From contig NZ_SLWX01000007.1 of assembly GCF_004340525.1 (NCBI RefSeq), positions 1-64,000 of the forward strand: 64,000 nt of DNA, read 5' to 3'. The position numbers and the translations under genes are program-made. The notes beneath the pieces were generated by a model. That model saw nothing but the letters and a program-made list of their open reading frames with translations. It was not told where the DNA came from and searched no databases. Of this stretch, positions 8,396 to 16,117 are shown piece by piece. Position 1 is the first letter of the stretch, and each line of letters opens with the position of its first letter. The DNA comes from Chromatocurvus halotolerans. Its GTDB lineage: Bacteria > Pseudomonadota > Gammaproteobacteria > Pseudomonadales > Halieaceae.

Positions 8396-9135
8396 GTCGT
8401 GGTATCCGGCGGTGCGGCGTGGGTGTAACACAGCCTTCCCCAGACGATGATTTCGTTGCCCAGCTGCCGGCTGTGCAGTGTCGTGACGCGCGGGCAGGAC
8501 AGGGTGTCCGTGTTGCCCAACGGGCCAATGGCGTTGTAGCCCCCGATAAAGACGGGCGCCACCGTCAATACCGCAGCATCCGCCAGGCCCGCGCGCAGGA
8601 AGGCGGTGATAACGGCGGCTCCCCCTTCGATCATCAGTTTTCGGATACCGCGCCGGTAGAGAATCTCCATGGCCTTGTGCAGGTGGACCTGTCCACTGTC
8701 ATCGCCCGGCACCACAATCAACTCGCACCCGCTGCGCGCTGCGCCTGTGGCTTGCGTTGTCAGTACCCAGCATGTCTGGTGTTCACTTTGGCAGAGCCGG
8801 CTGGAGGCGGGGATGCGCAGCTGACTGTCCAGCACAATGGGCTGTGGATCCGCGCCCGTCCATTCACGTACCGTGAGCTGCGGGTCGTCTGCCAGCACCG
8901 TACCGATACCGACGAGGATGCCGTCATGCAGGCTGCGCAGCTGGTGCGTCATCTGCATGCCCTCGTCGCTGCTGAGCACGACTGTCCTGCCGGGTGCGGT
9001 CGTAATGCTGCCATCCCAGCTCTGGGCGTAGCTCAATGTGACGTGGGGACGTGCTTCAGAGTTGCCGAGCCGCAAACTGTGGAAGTCAGCCTGCTCACGC
9101 ACCAGCCATCGTTCTATATCCTCGTTAAGACTCAT
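8392..9135 (-). CDS. Stand-alone RibD C-terminal reductase domain protein
   Basis: The 247 residues correspond to the reductase half of RibD, with the typical boxes LSYAQSWDGSI (about 34-44), GIGTVLADDPQLTVR (about 76-90) and MIEGGAAV (about 167-174). The deaminase half of bacterial RibD is absent. In riboflavin synthesis this domain reduces the ribosyl side chain of the GTP cyclohydrolase II product to ribityl with NADPH; stand-alone reductases occur in archaea and in specialised pathways. It lies between a GTP cyclohydrolase II gene (11-base overlap) and a dehydrogenase gene (4-base overlap), so it probably acts on the cyclohydrolase product. Annotation as a folate-type reductase would be the main alternative. 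Confidence 0.8.
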   Translation of the reverse strand: MSLNEDIERWLVREQADFHSLRLGNSEARPHVTLSYAQSWDGSITTAPGRTVVLSSDEGMQMTHQLRSLHDGILVGIGTVLADDPQLTVREWTGADPQPIVLDSQLRIPASSRLCQSEHQTCWVLTTQATGAARSGCELIVVPGDDSGQVHLHKAMEILYRRGIRKLMIEGGAAVITAFLRAGLADAAVLTVAPVFIGGYNAIGPLGNTDTLSCPRVTTLHSRQLGNEIIVWGRLCYTHAAPPDTTT

Positions 9136-9796
9136 GGGCTGACTGTGTCTTCCTGACCGGCTTGAGCGGCAGCAAGTGATCCATGCGCTGCGCCTTGGTC
9201 AGCAGATAGTCTGCGTTGTCGAAGTTGGCGTTGACGGCGAGTGACACCCGTTCCGAGACCGTGATCCCCGCTGCTTCCAGCGCCAGAATCTTCGCGGGAT
9301 TGTTGGTCATCAGCCGCACGGAGGGAACGCCCAGGTCTTCCAGGATCAGCGCTGCCAGCGAGTAATCGCGCTCATCGGCGCCATGCCCCAGCATGAGGTT
9401 GGCATCGACCGTATCATAGCCCTGATCCTGAAGGTTGTAGGCCCGCAGCTTTTCCAGAAGGCCGATGCCGCGCCCTTCCTGCCGCAGGTAAATGACCACG
9501 CCGACACCGGCTGCAGCCACCATCGCCAGGGACCGGTCGAGCTGTTCACCGCAGTCACAGCGACGCGAGCCTAGTACATCACCGGTAAAACATTCAGAAT
9601 GCACTCGCACCAGAACGGACTCGACACTGCTCAGATCGCCCATATAGAGAGCGAGGTGCTCTTTGCTGTCCAGTGTATTGCTGTAGAAACACAGCTGAAA
9701 GTCGCCGTGCTCTGTGGGAATCCTTGTACGGGTCATTCGGGTTGCTTCAGGCTCCGCCATAGGACACTCGGATTGGTGTTGTGATGTTTTCATCAT
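9125..9796 (-). CDS. ribA: GTP cyclohydrolase II (RibA-type)
   Basis: The enzyme opens the imidazole ring of GTP, giving formate, diphosphate and 2,5-diamino-6-ribosylamino-pyrimidinone 5'-phosphate. The three zinc cysteines are seen in HSECFTGD and RRCDCGEQL, and the GTP-binding and catalytic boxes in LRQEGRGIGL, YDTVDAN and MTNNPAKI. Length (about 223 residues) fits the single-domain enzyme, without a RibB domain. The ATG pair at 9796/9793 is chosen for the purine-rich stretch before it; ATG 9760 is also possible. No ribB, ribE or ribH is nearby, so this may be a second, pathway-dedicated copy rather than the housekeeping ribA. Confidence 0.88.
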   Translation of the reverse strand: MMKTSQHQSECPMAEPEATRMTRTRIPTEHGDFQLCFYSNTLDSKEHLALYMGDLSSVESVLVRVHSECFTGDVLGSRRCDCGEQLDRSLAMVAAAGVGVVIYLRQEGRGIGLLEKLRAYNLQDQGYDTVDANLMLGHGADERDYSLAALILEDLGVPSVRLMTNNPAKILALEAAGITVSERVSLAVNANFDNADYLLTKAQRMDHLLPLKPVRKTQSAHES

Positions 9797-9874
9797 ACGT
9801 CCGCCTGACCCCGGTTGTATGCCTCGACAAAGTCTTAAACTACGACACCTTGACGACAACGGATCAAACCGCCT
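9797..9874. promoter_or_regulatory. Divergent promoter region between ribA-like and glycosyltransferase operons
   Basis: These 78 bases separate two divergently read operons and must hold start signals for both. I see no convincing sigma-70 hexamer pair; a TTGTAT (9815-9820) and TAAACT (9836-9841) on the plus strand are only 15 bases apart. Shared control of the two operons is plausible from the layout. Confidence 0.4.
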
Positions 9875-10933
9875 GTGAGCATTGCACCCCTGTATTTCGC
9901 GTTTCCCGGACGCCTCGACACCCTGACGGGTGGGTATCACTACGATCGCCAACTGATCCGGGAACTGCGGCAACTGGGGCTGGAAGTGGCGACACTGTCG
10001 CTGTCAGGGCGTTTTCCCTTTGCCGATGACCGGGCATTGCAGGAGGCAGGCGAGACGCTTTCCGCCCTCCCTGACAGTGCTCTGGTCATCATCGATGGAT
10101 TGGCCCTGGGGGCCTTCGATGAGACGGCGCTGGCGCCGGTGCGGGCGAAGCGGCTGCGCCTCGTTGCGCTGTGCCACCATCCGCTGGCGCTGGAATCCGG
10201 GCTCGATCCGGCGCAGCAACGGCGTTTTCAGCGATCGGAGCAGCGGGCACTGCAGGCGGCGCGCGCGGTTCTGGTAACCAGCGCCCACACCCGACGGACG
10301 CTGATCACGCAGTTCGCGGTGCCGCCTGAGAGGGTGACTGTCGCCCGGCCCGGCACCACCCGGGTACCCTTCGCGCGCTGCCAGGGGCAACCGCCCAGGC
10401 TGCTGGCGGTGGCCTCACTGACCCGGCGCAAGGGCCACGATGTCCTGATCAATGCGCTGGCACCCTTGCAACACCTGCCCTGGCAGGCACGTTTTGTCGG
10501 CGGTCGCGAGTTCGATCCGGCATGGAGCGATGAGCTGCAGCGGCAGGTGAATCGCCTGGGGCTTCACTCGCGTATCGATTTTGTAGGGGTCGTAGACGAA
10601 ACGCAGGGGGAGTTCCAGCGTGCCGACCTGTTCGTGCTGCCCTCGCGCTACGAGGGCTACGGCATGGTGTTCGCCGAGGCACTGGCGGCTGGCCTGCCCG
10701 TTGTTGCGGCCCGTGCGGGCGCCGTGCCGGATGTGGTGCCCGAATCGGCGGGACTGCTGGTACCTCCCGATGACGTGCAGGCATTGACGGCGGCGCTGCA
10801 CAGCCTGCTGGCCCGGGAGGAGCTGCGTCGACAGCTGCAGGCAGGCGCCCGCCTGGCCGCCGGGACATTACCGACCTGGTCCGACACTGCCGCTTGCGTG
10901 GCCCGCGTTATCGAGGATGCAGCATTATTATGA
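9875..10933 (+). CDS. Glycosyltransferase, GT4/GT1-like GT-B fold
   Basis: This 352-residue protein has the two-domain GT-B layout: an N-terminal glycine-rich start (LTGGYHYDR), a central VASLTRRKGHDVLINAL typical of the second domain, and the EGYGMVFAEALAAGLPVV box near residue 265 with the E-x7-E motif of retaining glycosyltransferases. It should transfer a sugar from a nucleotide sugar to an unknown acceptor in the cytoplasm. It starts at GTG 9875, and its stop overlaps the following methyltransferase in ATGA. The neighbours suggest the acceptor belongs to the same pathway as the GTP-derived compound, which is inference. Confidence 0.85.
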   Translation: MSIAPLYFAFPGRLDTLTGGYHYDRQLIRELRQLGLEVATLSLSGRFPFADDRALQEAGETLSALPDSALVIIDGLALGAFDETALAPVRAKRLRLVALCHHPLALESGLDPAQQRRFQRSEQRALQAARAVLVTSAHTRRTLITQFAVPPERVTVARPGTTRVPFARCQGQPPRLLAVASLTRRKGHDVLINALAPLQHLPWQARFVGGREFDPAWSDELQRQVNRLGLHSRIDFVGVVDETQGEFQRADLFVLPSRYEGYGMVFAEALAAGLPVVAARAGAVPDVVPESAGLLVPPDDVQALTAALHSLLAREELRRQLQAGARLAAGTLPTWSDTAACVARVIEDAALL

Positions 10934-11766
10934 GTGGTTTCAGTATCGATTGGCTTGATCTTCGCGAGGACGCCGACCGGCGTGCCCGGGACAGCGACCT
11001 CTGCGAGCGGGCAGTGCACTGGCTGCAGCTGGCTCCCTCGCGGGGCCGTGAGGCCATTGTGGTAGATCTGGGTGCGGGTACCGGTTCCACGCTACGGGCT
11101 CTGGACGGCGCCGGCCAACGGCCGCTGCTCTGGCGTCTGCTGGACCACGACCCAGCGCTGCTGGCGGAAGCCCGTCGACGCCACGGCGGCCAGACCGGCA
11201 TCGAAACATTTGCCGCGGATCTGTCGGACATTGGCACCCTGCCTCTGGACGGTGCAAGGCTGGTCACGGCGTCTGCGCTATTTGATCTGGTGTCCGCGGA
11301 GTTTCTGCAGGCGCTGGCGCAGGTGCTGCAAAGGCCCGCGGGACAGGACCCGATTGGCGTGTATTCCGCGCTCAACTACGATGGCCTGACGCAGTGGACC
11401 CCCTCCCATCCGCTGGATGACGTCGTTCTCGAGGCCTTCAATTGTGATCAGCGTCGGGACAAGGGCTTTGGTCCCGCGCTGGGGCCGGAGGCGGCAGGCG
11501 CCATGTGCGACGCGTTTTCGCAGGCCGGCTTCAGGGTCTTCTCTGCCAGCAGCCCCTGGGTGCTTGACGGGGCCGATGAACCGCTCGTATCGGCGCTGAT
11601 AACCGGCATTGCCGCTGCGGTGGCGGGCAGCCCTGGTGTGGCTGTCAGCTCCCTGGAAGACTGGGTCAGGTTCCGCCAGGCGCAGGTGACATCCGGGTCC
11701 TGCACGGTAGGGCACACGGACCTGCTGGCCGTGCCGGACCCGGCGTCAGCGCACGCAACGGTGTAG
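10930..11766 (+). CDS. Class I SAM-dependent methyltransferase
   Basis: About 278 residues with the Rossmann-type SAM-binding motif I VVDLGAGTGSTLRAL near residue 45, an acidic motif II (LLDHDPALL) and a motif III/IV stretch (FAADLSD). The substrate is not readable. ATG at 10930 overlaps the glycosyltransferase stop by four bases, indicating coupled translation and probably a joint product. It is convergent with the FkbM-type gene, 21 bases apart. Confidence 0.8.
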   Translation: MSGFSIDWLDLREDADRRARDSDLCERAVHWLQLAPSRGREAIVVDLGAGTGSTLRALDGAGQRPLLWRLLDHDPALLAEARRRHGGQTGIETFAADLSDIGTLPLDGARLVTASALFDLVSAEFLQALAQVLQRPAGQDPIGVYSALNYDGLTQWTPSHPLDDVVLEAFNCDQRRDKGFGPALGPEAAGAMCDAFSQAGFRVFSASSPWVLDGADEPLVSALITGIAAAVAGSPGVAVSSLEDWVRFRQAQVTSGSCTVGHTDLLAVPDPASAHATV

Positions 11767-11787
11767 ACGCCGGCTCAGACCCGGGCA

Positions 11788-12534
11788 TCAGTGGCGAAGC
11801 CGGGCATAGACGTCGCCGCTGCCTTCCCGCAAGGCTGTCAGCACATCACGCATGTCGTCGGGCGTGCGCCAGCGATCGAACTGCAGGCGATGCGTTTCTC
11901 CCGGCGCCAGGTTGTACTCGTAGCGACCCAGCGCTTCGAGGCGGTCGATGCAGGACAGCGCCATCGCGATCGTTGCCGGGATGTATTCGAAGGACAGCGC
12001 GGCAAGCGGTCGGGACAGGCCCTGCAATACCTGTAGCTCAAACCCCTCGACATCGATCTTGCAGAATCCCGGTTCGCCATATTCCTCGATCAGGGCGTCG
12101 AGCGTTGTCACCGGTACACTGACCTCGCGGTCCCAGCGCACCGCCTGAAAAGAAGGGTGCTGCTGCACGCGTGCGATCCAGTCTGCTGACATCGTGGTAA
12201 CGGTTGGCGTACGTGTGCTGATAAACAGCGTCGCCTCACCCGGCTCAGCGGCAACGGCCTTTTCCACAAGGGCGATCGCCGGGTCCGCGCCGTAGCGGCG
12301 CTGCAGGGTCCTCATCAGCAGGGGCTGGGGCTCCACTGCCACGACCCGCGCGCCGAGGGTCCGCCACGCCCGCAGCCGATTGCCAACGTGGGCGCCGATC
12401 TCGAAACACAGGTCGCCGTGCCGGATAAACTGCCCGTAGCACCGTCGCATGCGTGACTGCCGCCCGGGAATGCCATAGTACATCAGCAGTGAACGCCACA
12501 GCCCGAGCCGTTCCCGCCAGCCTGTCCAGGTCAT
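11788..12534 (-). CDS. FkbM family methyltransferase
   Basis: This 248-residue protein shows the FkbM layout: CFEIGAHVGN as SAM motif I (about 43-52), VVAVEPQPLLMRTL as motif II and FCKIDVEGFELQVL near residue 155, a hallmark of the family. FkbM enzymes O-methylate sugars or small molecules. Its ATG shares one base with the stop of the upstream sulfatase-like gene (TGATG), so both are made from one message. The likely target is a glycan or lipid handled by the neighbouring envelope enzymes, but this is inference. Confidence 0.85.
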   Translation of the reverse strand: MTWTGWRERLGLWRSLLMYYGIPGRQSRMRRCYGQFIRHGDLCFEIGAHVGNRLRAWRTLGARVVAVEPQPLLMRTLQRRYGADPAIALVEKAVAAEPGEATLFISTRTPTVTTMSADWIARVQQHPSFQAVRWDREVSVPVTTLDALIEEYGEPGFCKIDVEGFELQVLQGLSRPLAALSFEYIPATIAMALSCIDRLEALGRYEYNLAPGETHRLQFDRWRTPDDMRDVLTALREGSGDVYARLRH

Positions 12535-14153
12535 CAGTGGTTATCCTTGTCTGGCTCGGAAAAAGCCTCGATGAAACGGTCGCGCAGCTGGTCCATTCGC
12601 CACACGGGAGCGTCCGCAGTGGGCAGCATGCCCGGCTGCCACTGCCAGTCGGCAATGGCGTCGATGATGGCCGGGTCATGGGCGATCAGGTGTACAGGGA
12701 CATCGCGATCCTCCGCGTCACCCGAGATTCTCGGCGCTGCCGGATGATCCCCCAGCACCAGCAGCACCAGGTTCTCACCGCCGAAGGTCGTCACGTAGGA
12801 CACCAGCGTCTCCAGCATGTATTCGATGGACTGCCGATAGTGATCGCGAACCGTCTCGACATTGCCCCACACCTGCTCAGGGCTGGGCCCTGCCAGCGCC
12901 TGATCATTGAAGATACGTCCATCGTCCACCTCATCCCAGGGCACGAGTTCGGCAATCGGCGTCCACGGCGCATGGGATGAGATCAGGGCGAGCTCGGCCA
13001 TCAGTGGCGGTCGCGTTGCGTCACCCGTCTCGCGTTCCCGGGCCTGGAGCGCTGACCAGACGTACTGGTCGGGCATGGTGACCCAGTTGAAGGGCTCGCC
13101 CTCGTAGCCGAAATTACGGGCGCTGTAGATGTGGTCATAGCCGTAATACGCGCCTTCCGGCCAGGCCATGCTGATGGCGGGCAAGGCGGCGACGGTACGC
13201 CAGCCGGCATCACGAAAGAGGCGGTTCAGTGCGACCCGATCGCTGACAATGAGACTTCTGAAGCGCGTCTCACTGTCAATCCAGGCACCCGACAGCAGGG
13301 TGGCATGGTTGAGCCAGCTCTGTCCGCCCACGGTGGCGGCGGTCAGGAAGGCGCTGCGCATCTGCGCGCCGTCTGCCTGCAGTGTGTCCTCGGCCCAGCT
13401 CAGCCTGGCGGTTACCGATTCGGCGAAAGGATCGCGTTCCAGCAGCGCTCGCCCGTAGGATTCGGCGAAGACAATGAACACGTCCTTGCCCTCAAGTTTT
13501 GAGAGCAGTGAGCCGCCAGATCTCCCGGCCATGGGGTCATTACCCACCGTCTCGTTGAACACCCGGATATCCCGGATGCTGTTCACTGTATCCTGTCCGT
13601 GTTCCACCAGCTGCCGGAACGCAAAGGCATCTGCCCGGGGTGTTGCGCCCAGATGTTTCAGCAGGCCCCAGGCGATCAGCAGTGCTACAAGTGTCAGCAG
13701 AGAAAACCGCGGCGTTCCCTGCAGGAGCCGCTGAAAACGCCCGAGCGTGACCAGGGCCAGCCAGCCGAGCAGTCCCGCCAGCATCACCACCAGCAGGCCT
13801 GCCAGCAGCCACGCCAGACTGCCCAGCGCACCGCTCAGCAGGCGGCCGGCATCGGCCAGCAGATGGGTGTCGAAGATCAGGTTGAAGCGTCGGGCAAAAA
13901 TCTCATGAGTGGCAAGGTCTGCAATTCGCAGCAGTATCGAGAGGCTGAGTAACAGCGCCAGGAGAATACGGGCGCCATCGCCTGCGCGACCGGGCAGTAG
14001 CAGCAACAGGCCGATAACCACAAGCTCGAGCGGAAATACGTTGAAGGCGACGCCTCTGATCCAGTCCAGCCGGTTCGGCAACACCAGAGCGACAAACACG
14101 AGGATGAGGGCCGCAGCGGTGATCAGGAAGTTGCTGGCCTGCCGGTAGTGCAC
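12534..14153 (-). CDS. Membrane sulfatase / phosphoglycerol-transferase-superfamily protein
   Basis: The 539-residue product has about five N-terminal membrane helices (roughly residues 8-165) and a periplasmic alkaline-phosphatase-superfamily domain. Metal and nucleophile boxes are visible: FAESYG (near 230), GGQSWLNHATLLSG with candidate Ser/Thr nucleophiles, and LGDHPAAP near the C-terminus. The layout recalls LtaS, MdoB and phosphoethanolamine transferases, which move phospho-alcohol groups onto envelope glycans, rather than soluble sulfatases. The start is GTG 14153, two bases after the hydrolase stop; longer open sequence upstream is only the other frame of the hydrolase gene. It could decorate a glycan such as the OpgH product, which is inference. 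Confidence 0.7.
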   Translation of the reverse strand: MHYRQASNFLITAAALILVFVALVLPNRLDWIRGVAFNVFPLELVVIGLLLLLPGRAGDGARILLALLLSLSILLRIADLATHEIFARRFNLIFDTHLLADAGRLLSGALGSLAWLLAGLLVVMLAGLLGWLALVTLGRFQRLLQGTPRFSLLTLVALLIAWGLLKHLGATPRADAFAFRQLVEHGQDTVNSIRDIRVFNETVGNDPMAGRSGGSLLSKLEGKDVFIVFAESYGRALLERDPFAESVTARLSWAEDTLQADGAQMRSAFLTAATVGGQSWLNHATLLSGAWIDSETRFRSLIVSDRVALNRLFRDAGWRTVAALPAISMAWPEGAYYGYDHIYSARNFGYEGEPFNWVTMPDQYVWSALQARERETGDATRPPLMAELALISSHAPWTPIAELVPWDEVDDGRIFNDQALAGPSPEQVWGNVETVRDHYRQSIEYMLETLVSYVTTFGGENLVLLVLGDHPAAPRISGDAEDRDVPVHLIAHDPAIIDAIADWQWQPGMLPTADAPVWRMDQLRDRFIEAFSEPDKDNH

Positions 14154-14154
14154 C

Positions 14155-15063
14155 TTAGGTCGCCACCTCTGTTCGGGCCCTGCTGGCGGTGTGATGAATC
14201 TTGTCGGCGATGGCGTCCAGCAGTGGCGCCGGGAAGTCGTGGCCCATGCCCGGGAATATCTCGAGATCCGCGTTCTGCAGATGCCGCGCCGTGTCGAGAC
14301 CGCACTCGAGCTTGACCAGCGGGTCGGCGTCCCCGTGTATGACCAGCGACGGTACCGAAATCCGGCCCAGCAGCGGCCGACGGTCCGCGGCGACGATCGT
14401 GGCGGCAAGTTGTCGCGCCACGCCGGCCGGGTCGTAGCCGCCGCGATGGAACGCCAGGGCTGCGGCATCATAAAGCTCGGCATCGCTCTTCGGGTAGGCT
14501 GGGCTCTGCACGGCCTTGCGCACACGCACGTTGCGGACAATCACTGATTCGGGGTCGAGCGGATCCCGGGGTTTCATGAGCAGGGCGCGGGTCGCGTGCC
14601 GGTCGGCGCGCGGCAGGGCGCGGTTGCCCGTGGTCGACATGATGGACGTCAGGCTGAGTGTCCGCTGTGGGAAGTCCGCGGCCACGAGCTGCGCAATCAT
14701 GCCGCCCATGGAAGCGCCCACCAGGTGCGCGCGGCTGATGCCCAGGGCGTCAAGCAGCTTGACAGCATCCTTGGCCATGTCGTCGAGGGTGTAGGGCACG
14801 GCGGGCGGGAAGCGCAGCATGTGCCGCCCGACCACGAGGGGAATGTTCGGCACGGCGGCGCCCGCGAGGTGATCCGACAGTCCGATGTCGCGATTGTCAA
14901 AGCGAATCACCCGGTAACCCCGCTCTGCCAGGCCTTCACAGAGCGTCTCTGGCCAGCCGGTGAGCTGCGTTCCCAGCCCCATGACAAGCAGGATCGCTTC
15001 TGTGTTTTCATCGCCGAAGGATTCGTACTCTATGCCAATCCCGTTGGCCGTTGCGCGCGCCAT
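14155..15063 (-). CDS. Alpha/beta hydrolase
   Basis: The 302-residue protein has the alpha/beta-hydrolase fold marks: VMGLGTQLTGWP oxyanion region, the nucleophile elbow GASMGG, an acid in HGDADP and the final His in GMGHDF. It resembles methylesterase/lactonase-type hydrolases such as RdmC, but the substrate cannot be told. ATG 15063 is preferred for GGAAAG upstream and the family N-terminus. It appears to be the first gene of an operon with the sulfatase-like and FkbM genes, and is divergent from the enoyl-CoA hydratase gene. Confidence 0.8.
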   Translation of the reverse strand: MARATANGIGIEYESFGDENTEAILLVMGLGTQLTGWPETLCEGLAERGYRVIRFDNRDIGLSDHLAGAAVPNIPLVVGRHMLRFPPAVPYTLDDMAKDAVKLLDALGISRAHLVGASMGGMIAQLVAADFPQRTLSLTSIMSTTGNRALPRADRHATRALLMKPRDPLDPESVIVRNVRVRKAVQSPAYPKSDAELYDAAALAFHRGGYDPAGVARQLAATIVAADRRPLLGRISVPSLVIHGDADPLVKLECGLDTARHLQNADLEIFPGMGHDFPAPLLDAIADKIHHTASRARTEVAT

Positions 15064-15241
15064 GTGCTGCTTTCCATTGCGGGTATCGACGGCAGTATAA
15101 CCGAGCCAGTGGTCGACCTGGCCAACGCAGCCTGGGCATGCACGCGGCGGCAGGGCTGATGCTCCGGGGCGCAGGCGCTGGTATTCTTGCCCGATCCGGT
15201 GTCCGCACATGCGCGTCGCTCTCTGGCAACAAGGAGATGTC

Positions 15242-16117
15242 ATGCCCTCATTTGAAACCATCACCCTCGTCGTCGACGACGGTATCGCCACGATCACGCT
15301 CAATCGGCCCGACCGCATGAACGCGTTTACGGTCACGATGATGGAGGAGCTGATTGCGGCCTTTGACCAGACCGATGCCGACGACGCGGTGAGGGCGGTG
15401 ATCGTGACCGGCGCCGGCCTGGCCTTCTGCGCCGGTGCGGATCTGTCTGCCGGTGCCGATAGCTTCGATTACGAGAAGCAGAAAGGCAATGCGCCAGATC
15501 CTCTGGCCAGCGGCATCAATCGCGACGGTGGTGGCATGGTGGCCCTGCGCCTTTTCCGCAGTCTGAAGCCGGTTATCGGTGCCATCAACGGTGCCGCCGT
15601 CGGCGTGGGAGCCACCCTCTCTCTCGCGATGGACATCCGCCTGGCCTCGGAAACCGCCCGCTATGGCTTTGTGTTTGCGCGACGCGGTATTGTGCCCGAG
15701 GCCGCCTCATCCTGGTTCATCTCCCGTGCGGTAGGGCTGTCCACGGCGCTTGAGTGGTGCATGAGCGGTCGTCTGGTGAACGCCGATGAGCTGGAGAAGC
15801 GCGGGCTGGTGCGGTCCGTCCATGCGCCGGAAGAACTCTATCCGGCAGCGCTGGCGCTGGCTCGGGAGATTGCCGACAACACGGCACCGGTGTCTGTCGC
15901 CATGACGCGTCAGATGCTGTGGCGCATGGCCGGCGCAGCGCATCCCATGGAGGCACACCAGCTCGACAGCCGCGCAGTGCAGGCCCGCGGTGCATCGGCG
16001 GATGCAAAAGAGGGCGTGGCGTCGTTTCTCGAAAAGCGCCCGGCGGCCTATAGCAACCGGGTGTCTGTCGATATGCCGGACTTCTTTGACTGGCAGGGTG
16101 AGCCGGACTTCAGATGA
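15242..16117 (+). CDS. Enoyl-CoA hydratase/isomerase family protein
   Basis: This 291-residue crotonase-family protein carries NRPDRMNAF, the CoA/oxyanion box CAGADLSAGAD and the second loop INGAAVGVGATL. A Glu in RRGIVPEAASSW fits one catalytic acid. Members hydrate enoyl-CoA or do related CoA chemistry; the precise substrate is open. AAGGAG seven bases before ATG 15242 decides the start. Divergent from the hydrolase gene, and its last eight bases overlap the convergent GGDEF-EAL gene. Confidence 0.85.
   Translation: MPSFETITLVVDDGIATITLNRPDRMNAFTVTMMEELIAAFDQTDADDAVRAVIVTGAGLAFCAGADLSAGADSFDYEKQKGNAPDPLASGINRDGGGMVALRLFRSLKPVIGAINGAAVGVGATLSLAMDIRLASETARYGFVFARRGIVPEAASSWFISRAVGLSTALEWCMSGRLVNADELEKRGLVRSVHAPEELYPAALALAREIADNTAPVSVAMTRQMLWRMAGAAHPMEAHQLDSRAVQARGASADAKEGVASFLEKRPAAYSNRVSVDMPDFFDWQGEPDFR

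Noticed and set aside
12534-14153. Calling the membrane sulfatase-superfamily protein LtaS or MdoB outright
   Set aside because: The layout fits but the substrate and the nucleophile residue cannot be fixed by eye, so only the superfamily is claimed.
14154-14540. Upstream extension of the sulfatase-superfamily gene by about 129 codons
   Set aside because: This stretch is an out-of-frame reading of the alpha/beta hydrolase gene and is Arg/Ser/Pro-rich; GTG 14153 directly after the hydrolase stop is the better start.
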